From the NCBI RefSeq assembly GCF_003626975.1, contig NZ_CP032616.1:1240001-1304000 (forward strand): a stretch of 64,000 bases of DNA, read 5' to 3'. Source of the stretch: Pseudomonas sp. DY-1 (GTDB taxonomy: Bacteria; Pseudomonadota; Gammaproteobacteria; Pseudomonadales; Pseudomonadaceae). This document shows positions 43,044 to 51,589 of this stretch, in pieces. The notes below the pieces were generated by a model. The model was not told where the DNA came from. It saw only the letters and a program-made list of their open reading frames with translations, and searched no databases. Position 1 is the stretch's first letter. Each line of letters starts with the position of its first letter. The translations under genes and the position numbers were made by a program.

Positions 43044-43642
43044 GTCGAATTCCCCCATGCAAGGGACGAGAGACTGGTAGGGCCCTTATCCGCAATCAGC
43101 TGGAGGAAGGGTTGATCTCTTGTGCGACCTGCACGGATGGTTCGAATTGATCTAAATCAATCGTCGAAGTTGCAGGATGCAATTGCGCGCATGAGCGGTG
43201 CTGCTAGGGGAACGACCGGTATCGGGAGACAGATATGTGCAGCGGCAGGGGGAGGCAGGCCAATACGGTGACTCGGACCTGATGGGAGCGGAGTAGCGAG
43301 TGCGGCAAGCCCTTGAGTGACGAACGCCAGACTGTTCAGCAGTTCGCTAAGTGGTATGTCAGTCAACTCGACCGGGGCGCTGTGACTGCAGGACCGTCCC
43401 AGTCAAGCGGCCGTTCCGAACCCCTTGTTTGATATGGATCAGTACAAGCAATGTTTTACGCGGCAACTTGAAAACGAACGCTTCAGCGCCAAGGCAACTC
43501 CAAGGCTCGGATAGCAACCACTTTCTACCGGTCAGGTCGCTGTTCACTTGAGCGACTAAACGGTAATTGGAGTTTCCAGCTGCCCTGTCCGGTTACGCCC
43601 TCACGGCGCGTCCGGGAAGTCCATCACTATTCGGAGATCGCC
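43044..43642. other. Intergenic region with regulatory sequences
   Basis: About 600 bp without a convincing gene between the divergent multicopper oxidase and Met-rich protein genes. It holds the FNR/Anr-type box at 43147-43160 and must contain promoters for both directions. Short frames here have no ribosome site or family resemblance. Confidence 0.55.
43147..43160. promoter_or_regulatory. FNR/Anr/Dnr-type box TTGAT-CTAA-ATCAA
   Basis: Perfect dyad matching the consensus TTGAT-N4-ATCAA. It lies about 103 bp before the multicopper oxidase ATG; a class II position (-41.5) would put the start of transcription near 43112 on the minus strand. The alternative plus-strand target is 480 bp away. 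An Anr-type regulator is encoded at 45575-46327. Confidence 0.75.
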
Positions 43643-44050
43643 ATGAATACGCATTCCAAGTCGCTGATCGCTGCGCTTCTTATCTGCACCCCACTGATCG
43701 TCCTGGCCGCTGAAGAGCCCGCCCCGCAGCAACCGCCTGGTGCACCTGCGCAAGCTGATAGTCCGTCACTGCCCATGCACGATCAGGCCATGGCCGACCA
43801 GATGCGAAAAATGCAGGCTGCCCACGACAAGATCGCCATTGCCAAAACCCCGGCCGAACGCCAGGTGGCCATGCAGGAAGGCATGGTGGCGATGAAAGAG
43901 GGCATGGCCATGATGCAGATGAACTGCAAAGGCAAGGGCATGCACATGGGTATGAACGGGAATAATGATGCGGGTATGGGAATGATGGACATGATGATGA
44001 AGATGATGGATCAGCAGTCGCACATGATGAAAATGCCGATGGGCCAGTGA
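43643..44050 (+). CDS. Periplasmic Met-rich protein, probable copper binder
   Basis: 135 residues: signal peptide (SLIAALLICTPLIVLA, cut before AEE), a Pro/Gln/Ala linker, then a Met-rich region with MAMMQMNCKGKGMHMGMNG and MGMMDMMMKMMDQQSHMMKM. Over a quarter of the C-terminal half is Met, with His, as in periplasmic Cu(I)-binding proteins. CGGAG precedes ATG. Divergent from the multicopper oxidase, so a joint copper/periplasmic redox role is likely (inference). Confidence 0.82.
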   Translation: MNTHSKSLIAALLICTPLIVLAAEEPAPQQPPGAPAQADSPSLPMHDQAMADQMRKMQAAHDKIAIAKTPAERQVAMQEGMVAMKEGMAMMQMNCKGKGMHMGMNGNNDAGMGMMDMMMKMMDQQSHMMKMPMGQ

Positions 44051-44133
44051 CGCAGGACTTGCAGGGCTCGAAACGCTCCGTGGGTTAGCCTCGGTCGGCG
44101 AGGCGCCCACTGGCAAGAGCGTAGGGAGGGGAG

Positions 44134-44493
44134 ATGGGTACATTCAGGATGGAAAACCCCGAAGTACTGCGATCCCAGTTGGAAGATGGGCGGCAGCAAT
44201 ATGCGGCCAGTCTGGGCGAACTGGGCGAGGTGCGCTGGCAACAACTCGATGCGCAGGATAAGTGCGAGCGGGTCTGCGACTCCTACCTCGCCTGGGGCTT
44301 CCCGCTGGAAGCGGGTAGCCAGAGTCCCTGCCCCCCAAGTCGGCGAGTGCAGCACCTTTGGTTGCACAACTCCGGTAGCGACGTCAAAGCTCGATTTGAT
44401 AGCGATGGGTGCGTCGGCCGCGTTCGCAGCAGTGAGCCAGAAGCGCGTGGCGTGGGCGCGCGACAGCTGTTGCGTCGGATCACCAGGCCATGA
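44134..44493 (+). CDS. Hypothetical protein coupled to flavin reductase gene
   Basis: 119 residues. The first ~65 (MENPEVLRSQLEDGRQQYAA... CERVCDSYLAWGFPLEAG) look protein-like; the rest is Arg/Ser-rich and less convincing. A purine-rich site (GGGAGGGGAG) directly precedes the ATG; the internal ATG at 44149 is an alternative start. The stop overlaps the reductase ATG as ATGA, which argues for translation. No family recognised; it may be a shortened remnant of the partner subunit normally found with PyrK/AsrB-like proteins. Confidence 0.5.
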   Translation: MGTFRMENPEVLRSQLEDGRQQYAASLGELGEVRWQQLDAQDKCERVCDSYLAWGFPLEAGSQSPCPPSRRVQHLWLHNSGSDVKARFDSDGCVGRVRSSEPEARGVGARQLLRRITRP

Positions 44494-45332
44494 AAATCCC
44501 GGCACCCCGGACGCTGTGGCTATCCGGCTCCCAGTCGGATGGCGAAGGCGCGCGAGTATTCGATTTTGTCATCGAACAGCCAATGGATTGCGACCGGGAT
44601 GTCATTCCCGGGCAATTTTTCATGCTCAGTGTTCCCGGGCTGGGGGAAGCGCCATTCAGTTACCTCGATTTGCCTGACGTGGCAGGCAATTTTCAAGCGC
44701 TGATTCATCGTCGCGGAATTCTGACGTCGGCACTTTTTGCGCAGGCGCCCGGGGCGATACTGGGTTATCGCGGGCCCTATGGGAAAGGCTGGCCACTGCT
44801 TATCGGCCGACACAAAGTGCTGGCCGTCGCCGCCGATTGTGGGCTCATTCACCTGACCACGTTCATCAAAGAGGCCCGTGACTGGCATCTTCCAGTCAAT
44901 CTGAACCTGCTGCATGTCACCGACGGTCACCAATCCCGGACCCTGAGTGCTGCACAGGAAGGCTGGAAAGAGTACTTCCAGGTAATGGCAACCTCTGGCG
45001 AAGACGTATCGGCATTGCGGCTTCATGGGGCGCCGCTTCTGCAAATGGGGCGAGTGCTCGACAGCGAACGGCCAGACACGGTGCTTTGCTCCGGCCCCGA
45101 AGCGTTCATGCGAACACTGGCGCGAATGTGCACGACCAAGGGAATCCAACCAAACAATATCTGGCTGTTTGTCGAGCGTCGCATGCCATGCGGGATTGGC
45201 CTGTGCGGACACTGCCATTTCGGCACGTCCCACGTTTGCGTGGATGGCCCGGTCTACCGTTACGACCATTATCGACACCAGATTGAAATCTGCGAGCCAC
45301 ATGCATCCTCGTGGGGGTACTGGTACTCCTGA
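44490..45332 (+). CDS. FAD/NAD(P)-binding reductase with [2Fe-2S] site (PyrK/AsrB/HydG-like)
   Basis: 280 residues of the ferredoxin-reductase family: FAD domain (VIPGQFFMLSVPGLGEAPFS), NAD domain (VLAVAADCGLIHLTTFIKEA) and a C-terminal [2Fe-2S] cluster with CGIGLCGHC and the later C of HVCVDG. Such subunits pair with an Fe-S partner (sulfite reductase, NiFe hydrogenase or dihydroorotate dehydrogenase). No partner is adjacent except a 119-residue unknown. The location near an Anr gene suggests an anaerobic role. The 240 bases after the stop hold no supported gene. Confidence 0.9.
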   Translation: MKIPAPRTLWLSGSQSDGEGARVFDFVIEQPMDCDRDVIPGQFFMLSVPGLGEAPFSYLDLPDVAGNFQALIHRRGILTSALFAQAPGAILGYRGPYGKGWPLLIGRHKVLAVAADCGLIHLTTFIKEARDWHLPVNLNLLHVTDGHQSRTLSAAQEGWKEYFQVMATSGEDVSALRLHGAPLLQMGRVLDSERPDTVLCSGPEAFMRTLARMCTTKGIQPNNIWLFVERRMPCGIGLCGHCHFGTSHVCVDGPVYRYDHYRHQIEICEPHASSWGYWYS

Positions 45333-45574
45333 AGTGCATCCAGTGGCTGGAGCATCCGGTGGCGACGGCCAAAATCACACCACTGGAATGGCGGCTGCTG
45401 CGCGCTCGATGCCACTGCACCGGCTCAGCACGGGAGAGCTTCGGCTTCCACGCAAAGTGGCCTCAGTTGTGGATCTGTCGCGAACTGATGCAGGGAGCAC
45501 TGCCCTGAGCGAACATATCGTTTCAGTCGCCGAGTACGCCCGCCTGTGGCTTGAGTCGGCGATCACTGCCGTCG

Positions 45575-46327
45575 CTAGAGGTGGCCTGCGTTGGGGGGTT
45601 GGTTCTGCTGGCACAGTGCCTGGATATCAAGCAGGCGCAGTTCGCGGCCGGAGGTATCAATCAGGTTCAGGTCACGAAAGCGGGTAAACAGGCGACTGAC
45701 CGTCTCTGTGGTCATGCCCAGGTAGTTGCCGATTTCGCTGCGGCTCATGGGCAGGACGAAGTTCGATGCAGATAGCCCGCGTTTACTGTAACGGGCCGAG
45801 AGATTGAGCAGGAAGGCCGCCAGGCGCTGCTCTGCGCTTTCCCGCGTGTGGCACTGGCGTTCATGATCGGCCTGGATCTCCCGGCTCATGCTGTGAAGCA
45901 GCTGTTTGCGCAGCCCTGGAATCAGGCCGGACAGCTCTTCGAGCTGATGCAATGGAATGGCACACACCATCGAGGTGTCCAGGGCAACAGAATAACTGGG
46001 GTAACTGTCCTCACCGATGGCGTCGAGGCCAATCAGCTCGCCCGGTAAATGGAAGCCGGTGATCTGATCGACACCGTCCGGACTTAGCAGGTAAGTCTTG
46101 ATCGCGCCGGAGCGCAAGGCGTACAGGTTCTGTACCGGGTCGCCTGCGCGAATCAAGTACTCGTGCTTACGTAGCGGTCGGCTGCGCTTGATAATTCCCT
46201 CAAGGCGGCTGATTTCCGCCTCGTGAAGGCTGTCCGGAAGGCACAAGTGGCTTAGCGAGCAATCATGGCAGGTAACGTGCGCTGGCCGCGGCGATGACAC
46301 GGGCCTGCTGAGCGGATTGTCTGCCAT
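45575..46327 (-). CDS. FNR/Anr-family oxygen-sensing transcription regulator
   Basis: 250 residues. Cys at 20, 23, 29 (TCHDCSLSHLC) and 122 (SMVC) sit at exactly the E. coli FNR positions, so a [4Fe-4S] oxygen sensor is expected; this also fixes the start at MADNPLSRP (AAAGG 9 nt upstream). cNMP-like beta-roll, then HTH with GNYLGMTTETVSRLFTRF; the E-x2-SR recognition set reads TTGAT half-sites. Close to but distinct from P. aeruginosa Anr as I recall it, so probably a paralogue. Likely regulates the boxes at 43147 and 46536. Confidence 0.93.
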   Translation of the reverse strand: MADNPLSRPVSSPRPAHVTCHDCSLSHLCLPDSLHEAEISRLEGIIKRSRPLRKHEYLIRAGDPVQNLYALRSGAIKTYLLSPDGVDQITGFHLPGELIGLDAIGEDSYPSYSVALDTSMVCAIPLHQLEELSGLIPGLRKQLLHSMSREIQADHERQCHTRESAEQRLAAFLLNLSARYSKRGLSASNFVLPMSRSEIGNYLGMTTETVSRLFTRFRDLNLIDTSGRELRLLDIQALCQQNQPPNAGHL

Positions 46328-46660
46328 CGGATATACCTTTCTGGTGCCAGACAATTAAGTCTAGGAGAGCGATTTCCTGTGGGATCGGCAGCTCGTCGGA
46401 ATAGTTACATGTGGGCCGATGCAAGCATTTGCTCGCAGTAACGCCCTGTCAGCTTTGGTTTTTTCTGAATGATTGGCGCCTTCGTAAGCTTCGTCGCCAA
46501 AGGTTGTCGATGGGGACCTGCCGACGCCGACAAAATTGACGGACATCAATTCGCTCGTTCTTCCCTGTCGCAGGATGCACTTAGCCTTGGGTCTCGAGAT
46601 GGCTGTAGACCAAGCAGGGAATCCAAACCAGATGAAGTATCGGTCAGGCGGAGGTGGGCC
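46328..46660. other. Divergent promoter region of anr-like and usp genes
   Basis: 333 bp between the regulator and the universal stress protein gene. The usp reading frame stays open through most of it but lacks a ribosome site there. Contains the FNR/Anr-like box at 46536-46549. Confidence 0.55.
46536..46549. promoter_or_regulatory. FNR/Anr-type box TTGAC-GGAC-ATCAA
   Basis: One mismatch from TTGAT-N4-ATCAA. Centre at 46542.5, so a class II promoter would start near 46584, 77 nt before the usp ATG. It could also allow autoregulation of the divergent anr-like gene. Confidence 0.65.
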
Positions 46661-47578
46661 ATGAGCCAAATGCGAAGAATTCTGCTGGTCGGCCATGCAG
46701 AGCAACGTCAATCCGCGGCGTTCCAGAGAGCGGTATCGCTCGCGATGGCTAGCGGTGCTGCGCTCCATATTTCGGTTCTGGTCGAGCCCTTCATGACCTT
46801 TCCATTATTGGCAATTGAACTCAGGGAGCAGATACGCCAAAGCGTGCTCAACGAGCAGCGTCGACGCTGGGGAAAGGAAATCGAAATCCTCAGAGATAAA
46901 GGCATCCACGCCACTTGCTCTGTGGTCTGGGCCGAGAACCTGCATGAGGAGATCATTCGCCACGTGCAAGAGATCCAGCCGGATATGCTGGTGAAGGACA
47001 TTCAACGCGAGCCAGTGCTCAAACGTGCATTCGTAACGCCTCTGGACTGGCACCTGTTGCGCGAATGCCCTGTGCCGCTCCATCTGGTGAATGACGCCCG
47101 CCATCCGAGGCTACAGGTGGTCGTGGCAGCGGTCGACCCGACCGATCCCGAGGCCCAGTACTCCGGCCTCAACGATCAGATCATCACGGCCGGCGCCGGC
47201 CTGGCCACGCAATGCGGCGCCGAGTTCCAACTGCTGTATGTGTACAACAACATTCCGGCCTACATGACAGGTTCCGGCGAAACGGTTGCTGGCTGGGCGG
47301 ACGTTGTCGAGGAGTTGCGTAGCGCGTTGCATCAGTCCTTCGTCGACCTGGCCGAACGGCATGGCGTCCCAGCGGAGCGACGTCACTTCATAGTTGGTCA
47401 ACCGGTCACGGGAATCACCAAGTTCGCAGAAGAAACACAAGCCGATGTCGTGGTCATGGGGCGCATTCACCGAAAGGTCCTGGACAAGTTTATCGGCAGC
47501 ACGACCGAAACCGTCCTCTATCGGCTTTCCGGGAGCGTCCTGGCCATCCGGCCCAAAGACAGCGACGCAGAAACCTGA
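46661..47578 (+). CDS. Tandem universal stress protein (UspA x2)
   Basis: 305 residues with two UspA domains. Domain 1 about 1-145 (RRILLVGHAEQRQSAAFQRA), domain 2 about 155-305, ending with the ATP-binding signature VVMGRIHRKVLDKFIGSTTE then VLAIRP. Start MSQMRRILL has GGAGG 7 nt upstream. Tandem Usp proteins in pseudomonads are typically induced by Anr under low oxygen, consistent with the box upstream. Followed by a small basic protein. Confidence 0.92.
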   Translation: MSQMRRILLVGHAEQRQSAAFQRAVSLAMASGAALHISVLVEPFMTFPLLAIELREQIRQSVLNEQRRRWGKEIEILRDKGIHATCSVVWAENLHEEIIRHVQEIQPDMLVKDIQREPVLKRAFVTPLDWHLLRECPVPLHLVNDARHPRLQVVVAAVDPTDPEAQYSGLNDQIITAGAGLATQCGAEFQLLYVYNNIPAYMTGSGETVAGWADVVEELRSALHQSFVDLAERHGVPAERRHFIVGQPVTGITKFAEETQADVVVMGRIHRKVLDKFIGSTTETVLYRLSGSVLAIRPKDSDAET

Positions 47579-47702
47579 TTCGGGAATGCCGAGGCTTTCC
47601 CTGGCTGTAATGACTACAAGACAGTTCAGAGTGCGTCCCATCCCGAGAAGGAAGTCCGCACCAATTGAATATGAAGATGGAAACCACGAGGAGCCCAGCA
47701 TT

Positions 47703-47909
47703 ATGGCAATTTCAAACAAAAGTGCTTCCGCGCCCGATGACAAGCCAAATGAGATAAAGCGCTCTTCAACTGGTCGCTGGTTCAAAGCCCTGGCCGAACG
47801 CCTGAATCTGCTCTTCTTCCAACTGATTCGCACGCCTGACACGTCGGGCTCTGCGGCACTGGAAACCCAATCCGGCCGAAAAGCTACGAAGAAGCGCAGA
47901 TCGATTTAG
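47703..47909 (+). CDS. Small basic hypothetical protein
   Basis: 68 residues MAISNKSASAPDDKPNEIKR... with an AGGAG site about 9 nt upstream of ATG. Central amphipathic stretch GRWFKALAERLNLLFFQLIR and a Lys/Arg-rich end (KKRRSI) suggest membrane- or nucleic-acid association. No family recognised. It lies 124 nt after usp and 34 nt before the phosphoribosyltransferase gene. Confidence 0.6.
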   Translation: MAISNKSASAPDDKPNEIKRSSTGRWFKALAERLNLLFFQLIRTPDTSGSAALETQSGRKATKKRRSI

Positions 47910-47943
47910 AACCAGCAACCAGGGACGTTTCGAAGGCAGCCAG

Positions 47944-48672
47944 ATGAAATTCTCCGGTTCGATGCATATCCCAATTCACGACCGTCTGGCCGCTGGCCAG
48001 GCGCTCGTGCCAATGTTGATCCCATACAGGCATCGATCTGACGCCATTGTTCTCGCCCTTCCACGTGGCGGCGTTCCGGTGGCCTACGAGATCGCGACAG
48101 CCTTGGAATTGCGCCTGGATCTAATGCCGGTGCGCAAGCTGGGACTTCCTTTCCATGACGAACTGGCCATGGGTGCCATCGCCAGCGGAGGTGTGCGCGT
48201 TCTCAATCGTGATGTGGTGAAGATACACGGCGTAGATGAAGCCACGTTGGATGAAGTTGCGCAGCGAGAGCTACAAGAGTTGCAACGTCGGGAGCGGATC
48301 TATCGCGGCGATCATCCCTTGCCGGACCTGCGTAACCAGCAGGTGATTCTGGTGGATGACGGGCTGGCTACTGGCGCCACCATGCGGGCGGCTGTACGAG
48401 CAGTGCGCAGCCAAGGGGCGGCACGAATTGTCATCGCCGTACCCGTGGCGCCAAACGACACGATTGCCGAATTGCGAAACGAGGTGGACGAAGTGGTCTG
48501 CCCCTTCACGCCCGACTGGTTCACGGCGATTGGTCGCTGGTATGTGGATTTCGCGCAGATCACGGATCGAGAGGTGATCGATCTGCTGCAACGCGCGTGG
48601 CAACGCAAGCAGCAAGGGTCAACTGAGCCCTGGGAGGTGACCGAGGCTCCGACCTCAACATCTGGTCATTGA
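47944..48672 (+). CDS. Phosphoribosyltransferase-fold protein
   Basis: 242 residues with a type I PRTase fold: PRPP loop VILVDDGLATGATMRAAVRA and N-terminal ALPRGGVPVAYEIA. These stand-alone PRTases, often paired with a dienelactone-hydrolase-like gene and with universal stress proteins, have no assigned substrate. The usual partner follows here only as a deleted remnant. Confidence 0.88.
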   Translation: MKFSGSMHIPIHDRLAAGQALVPMLIPYRHRSDAIVLALPRGGVPVAYEIATALELRLDLMPVRKLGLPFHDELAMGAIASGGVRVLNRDVVKIHGVDEATLDEVAQRELQELQRRERIYRGDHPLPDLRNQQVILVDDGLATGATMRAAVRAVRSQGAARIVIAVPVAPNDTIAELRNEVDEVVCPFTPDWFTAIGRWYVDFAQITDREVIDLLQRAWQRKQQGSTEPWEVTEAPTSTSGH

Positions 48673-48682
48673 CCCGCCGGAT

Positions 48683-48898
48683 GTGCAGCTAGTCGGAGAC
48701 TTCCTGCTACCGACGCGAGCAAAGGATCTTGTGGTGTTCGTGCATGACCTGTCTGTGCTCGGGCAAAACGCGTTGGCTAGCGAACTACAACTGGAAGTTA
48801 TTCCCGCGGCTACGCACCTGTTCGAGGCGCACCTGAGTGAACCGATGCAATGGGGCGCCCAGTGCCGGACGTGTGCGCTGAAGCCGCAGGACTGCTAA
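48683..48898 (+). pseudogene. Internally deleted dienelactone-hydrolase-like gene
   Basis: 71-codon frame whose first part (VQLVGDFLLPTRAKDLVVFV then HD) matches the N-terminus of alpha/beta hydrolases that follow PRTase genes (family form LVLFAHGSGSS). Its second part (LASELQLEVIPAATHLFEAH) matches their C-terminal active-site His region (VVPGATHLFEEP). The ~130 residues in between, including the nucleophile, are gone. Starts with GTG 10 nt after the PRTase stop. Non-functional as a hydrolase. Confidence 0.7.
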
Positions 48899-48951
48899 AC
48901 CCTTTGATCATGATCCATCGACTTTTGGGCCACGCCCGAGGGGAGAACTCG

Positions 48952-50316
48952 ATGCGACTGACATTCCTGGGAGCTGCCGGCACCGTGACTGGCAGCAAAT
49001 ACCTCGTCGAGGACGAGCATAGGCGTGTGCTGATCGATTGCGGATTGTTTCAGGGGTACAAGCAACTGCGCCTGCGCAACTGGGACCCGTTCCCAGTGTC
49101 GTTCGAAGACCTGGGCGCAATTGTTCTCACCCACGCTCATCTCGACCACAGCGGTTACTTGCCGGTACTGGTGCGGGAGGGGTATCGGGGACCTGTTTAT
49201 GCGACGCCAGCCACGTGCGAGCTCGCTCGTATCCTGCTCCTGGACAGCGGCCGGCTCCAGGAGGAGGAGGCCGAATACGCCAACCGGCGGGGCTATTCCA
49301 AACACCATCCGGCGAAACCGCTCTATACCGAGGCGGATGCCGAGCGCGCAATCAAGTTGTTTCACCCCATAGAACTGCACCATCCGCAGAGCATCATGCC
49401 CGGAATGCGCTTGTTGCTGCGTTCTGCCGGACACATTCTGGGAGCGGCGACCGTGGAGCTGGAGGTCGACGGCGTCAAGCTGGTGTGTTCCGGCGATCTG
49501 GGACGGTTGCATGACCCGCTCATGCCGGCACCTGAAACCATCGACCAGACTGACTACCTGCTCGTGGAGTCGACCTATGGTGATCGCAAGCACCCGCCAG
49601 AGTCTGTCGAGACGCGACTGGCAGATGTCATCAATCGAACCGCGATGCGCCAAGGAATCACGCTGGTCCCGTCCTTTGCAGTGGGTCGAGCACAGCTGCT
49701 GATGTACCACCTGTATAGGCTCAAGGAGCAGAAGCTCATCCCTGATTTGCCGATCTATCTCAACAGCCCAATGGCGACCGATGCCACCACGCTCTACCAC
49801 CGATTCCGCAGCGAGCACCGGCTGACCGCTAGGGAGTGCGAGGAAACCTGCAAGGTGGCTCAAACCGTGCGGTCTGTGGAAGACTCCAAGGCGCTGGACG
49901 AATTGCGCAAGCCTGCGGTGATCATTGCCGCGAGCGGTATGGCGACCGGTGGGCGTGTGCTGTATCACCTCAAGTCCCTGGCACCCAATCCGCGTAACAC
50001 TTTGCTGTTCTCAGGGTTCCAGGCCGGTGGCACGCGGGGCTCGCTGATTATCAGTGGTGCCGAGACCGTGCGCATACATGGTCAGGAGGTACCGATTCGG
50101 GCCGAAGTCGTGCAAATGGAAAATCTCTCCGCGCATGCTGACGCGGACGAAATCATGCAGTGGCTACGGGGATTCAAAGTTCCGCCCAAGCACACCTATG
50201 TGGTGCATGGTGAGCCCATGGCGGCAGACGTTTTACGACGACGGATCAGCGTTGAGCTGGGCTGGTCGGTCTCGGTGCCGGAACATCGGGACCAGGTAGT
50301 GCTCAAGAAAGAGTGA
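48952..50316 (+). CDS. MBL-fold beta-CASP nuclease / RNA-processing exonuclease-like
   Basis: 454 residues. Metallo-beta-lactamase core with FLGAAGTVTGSKYLV, THAHLDHSGYLPVL (HxHxDH metals), GHILGAATVEL and CSGDLGR; then a beta-CASP domain and a C-terminal RNA-specificity motif (SAHADADEIMQWLRGF, VHGEP). Related to RNA exonucleases of the CPSF/YsxC-type family in bacteria. GGGGAGA precedes ATG. Commonly found beside PRTase and Usp genes in anaerobic stress clusters of pseudomonads. Confidence 0.93.
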   Translation: MRLTFLGAAGTVTGSKYLVEDEHRRVLIDCGLFQGYKQLRLRNWDPFPVSFEDLGAIVLTHAHLDHSGYLPVLVREGYRGPVYATPATCELARILLLDSGRLQEEEAEYANRRGYSKHHPAKPLYTEADAERAIKLFHPIELHHPQSIMPGMRLLLRSAGHILGAATVELEVDGVKLVCSGDLGRLHDPLMPAPETIDQTDYLLVESTYGDRKHPPESVETRLADVINRTAMRQGITLVPSFAVGRAQLLMYHLYRLKEQKLIPDLPIYLNSPMATDATTLYHRFRSEHRLTARECEETCKVAQTVRSVEDSKALDELRKPAVIIAASGMATGGRVLYHLKSLAPNPRNTLLFSGFQAGGTRGSLIISGAETVRIHGQEVPIRAEVVQMENLSAHADADEIMQWLRGFKVPPKHTYVVHGEPMAADVLRRRISVELGWSVSVPEHRDQVVLKKE

Positions 50317-50649
50317 GGACCGGGGCTTGCGCCACCTGCATGGCCATCGATACGAGTCTTGCGTGGTATAGACATGCAGTAGTGTAAAGGCGGGAGTGGG
50401 CGTCTTTTTGCCAAGGGGAGGGCGCCAGGATCGGCCGCATGTGGGTACCTGACCGGTTTGCTCGCCAGGCTGAGCTTTCAAGACAAACAACAAACCTGGA
50501 GCAGCATGTGGAGCCGAGTGTGTAGGACCACCTATCCTCGGTCTATTCGTTCCTGGAGAACGAGGGCCAATCCGTGCAATTTATCAAGAAGCCTATACAC
50601 GCTGACCCAAGGTATCTCCAGCCAGAAACCCTGCGGGATGATAGATCGC
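50317..50649. other. Intergenic region, no gene seen
   Basis: 333 bp between the beta-CASP gene and the channel gene. Apart from the hairpin at 50386-50409, I see no gene, repeat or mobile-element end. Base composition drops in GC toward the channel gene. Confidence 0.5.
50386..50409 (+). terminator. Rho-independent terminator
   Basis: Stem AAAGGCG/CGTCTTT (one G-U pair), 8-nt loop, followed by further Ts, 69 nt downstream of the beta-CASP gene stop. Confidence 0.55.
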
Positions 50650-51075
50650 TTAATTGGATTTCCAGTATTTCTGCATTTCAATAAACAGGAAAGATGCTGT
50701 CCAAGTAATAAGAACAAGGCCAGTTAGCGCCTCAAGACCTGTCAGGTACCTCAGACTTCCAACAGGTTCGATGTCACCGAATCCTATGGTTGTGAATGTC
50801 GTGAACGAGAAATAAACACAATCCAGAAGGCTGCCGTCGAAACGCCCTGTCAAGGTGCCCCAGCCCTCGGCCCGAATCATCAGGAAATAGGAAATTGCGA
50901 ATATCCATACTTCGACGGCATGCGCAACGAGGGCTCCTAGTACTCCAAATATTATCCTTGACCTATGCCATATCTTGAGTTTTGGCATGAGAAGATTCAG
51001 GCGGAGAAGGAACTCGTAATGAATTATCACAGCCATCAATACCACTAGAATATTAACCAATATTGCCAAGGTCAT
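50650..51075 (-). CDS. Two-pore-domain-type potassium channel-like membrane protein
   Basis: 141 residues, membrane segments at about 4-24, 42-65 and 108-132, with a P-loop and selectivity filter TTIGFGDIEP before the last helix (Ion_trans_2 family). Too short for a cytoplasmic regulatory domain. Lower GC and different codon use from its neighbours (many AAT, ATA, TTT), and an IS remnant is next to it, so it may be acquired. No operon partner. Confidence 0.85.
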   Translation of the reverse strand: MTLAILVNILVVLMAVIIHYEFLLRLNLLMPKLKIWHRSRIIFGVLGALVAHAVEVWIFAISYFLMIRAEGWGTLTGRFDGSLLDCVYFSFTTFTTIGFGDIEPVGSLRYLTGLEALTGLVLITWTASFLFIEMQKYWKSN

Positions 51076-51223
51076 TATTGTTTACCGGCCACCAAGTTTG
51101 ATGGCTTCTGATGACGTCTGGGGCCGGACGTCCGGCTAGCAAAAACATCAGCAGGTCAAGCCACTTCGCCATTGAAAATAACATTGCGAGGTATGGTCTG
51201 TCCCAGAACTGCTGAACTGGAAG

Positions 51224-51560
51224 TTAAGCGCTATTGCTCGAATAGCGCAGCTCAAATTCCAACGGGCTTAGATATCCCTGCGTCGAGTGGCGACATCGCC
51301 CAACCGACGACGGCGCGTGAATTGAGATTGAGGACGACGGCTGTAAACAACCAGCCTTGCACAGCCTGCACGTAGGCCATGTCAGAAATCCAGTGCCGAT
51401 TGGCGCGATCCGAGACGAACTGGCGCTCAAAGTGATTCTGGGCAATGGGTAGATCGTGACGACTGCTGGATACCAGTCGCCAGCCTCGTTCGCGATCCCA
51501 AAGACTGAGAGTCTGACCATGAACAAGGCCGAGCCGGTAAAGGGCTTCGGCCCAGGCTCT
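51224..51560 (-). mobile_element. Remnant of an IS3-family transposase gene
   Basis: Minus-strand frame reads HDLPIAQNHFERQFVSDRAN then HWISDMAYVQAVQGWLFTAV and SRAVVGWAMS, the start of the DDE domain of IS3-family OrfB (first catalytic D in WISDMAYV). It then jumps, in another frame, to RHSTQGYLSPLEFE, the C-terminal signature. The middle with the other two acidic residues is deleted. No terminal repeats or target duplication found. About 148 bases on the far side, toward the channel gene, have no gene. Confidence 0.75.
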
Positions 51561-51589
51561 TCATCCGCAACGCATCAGCAACGCCTGAA

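Noticed and set aside
43157..43366. 69-codon minus-strand frame upstream of the multicopper oxidase
   Set aside because: TTG start, no ribosome site, Pro/Leu-rich sequence without family resemblance.
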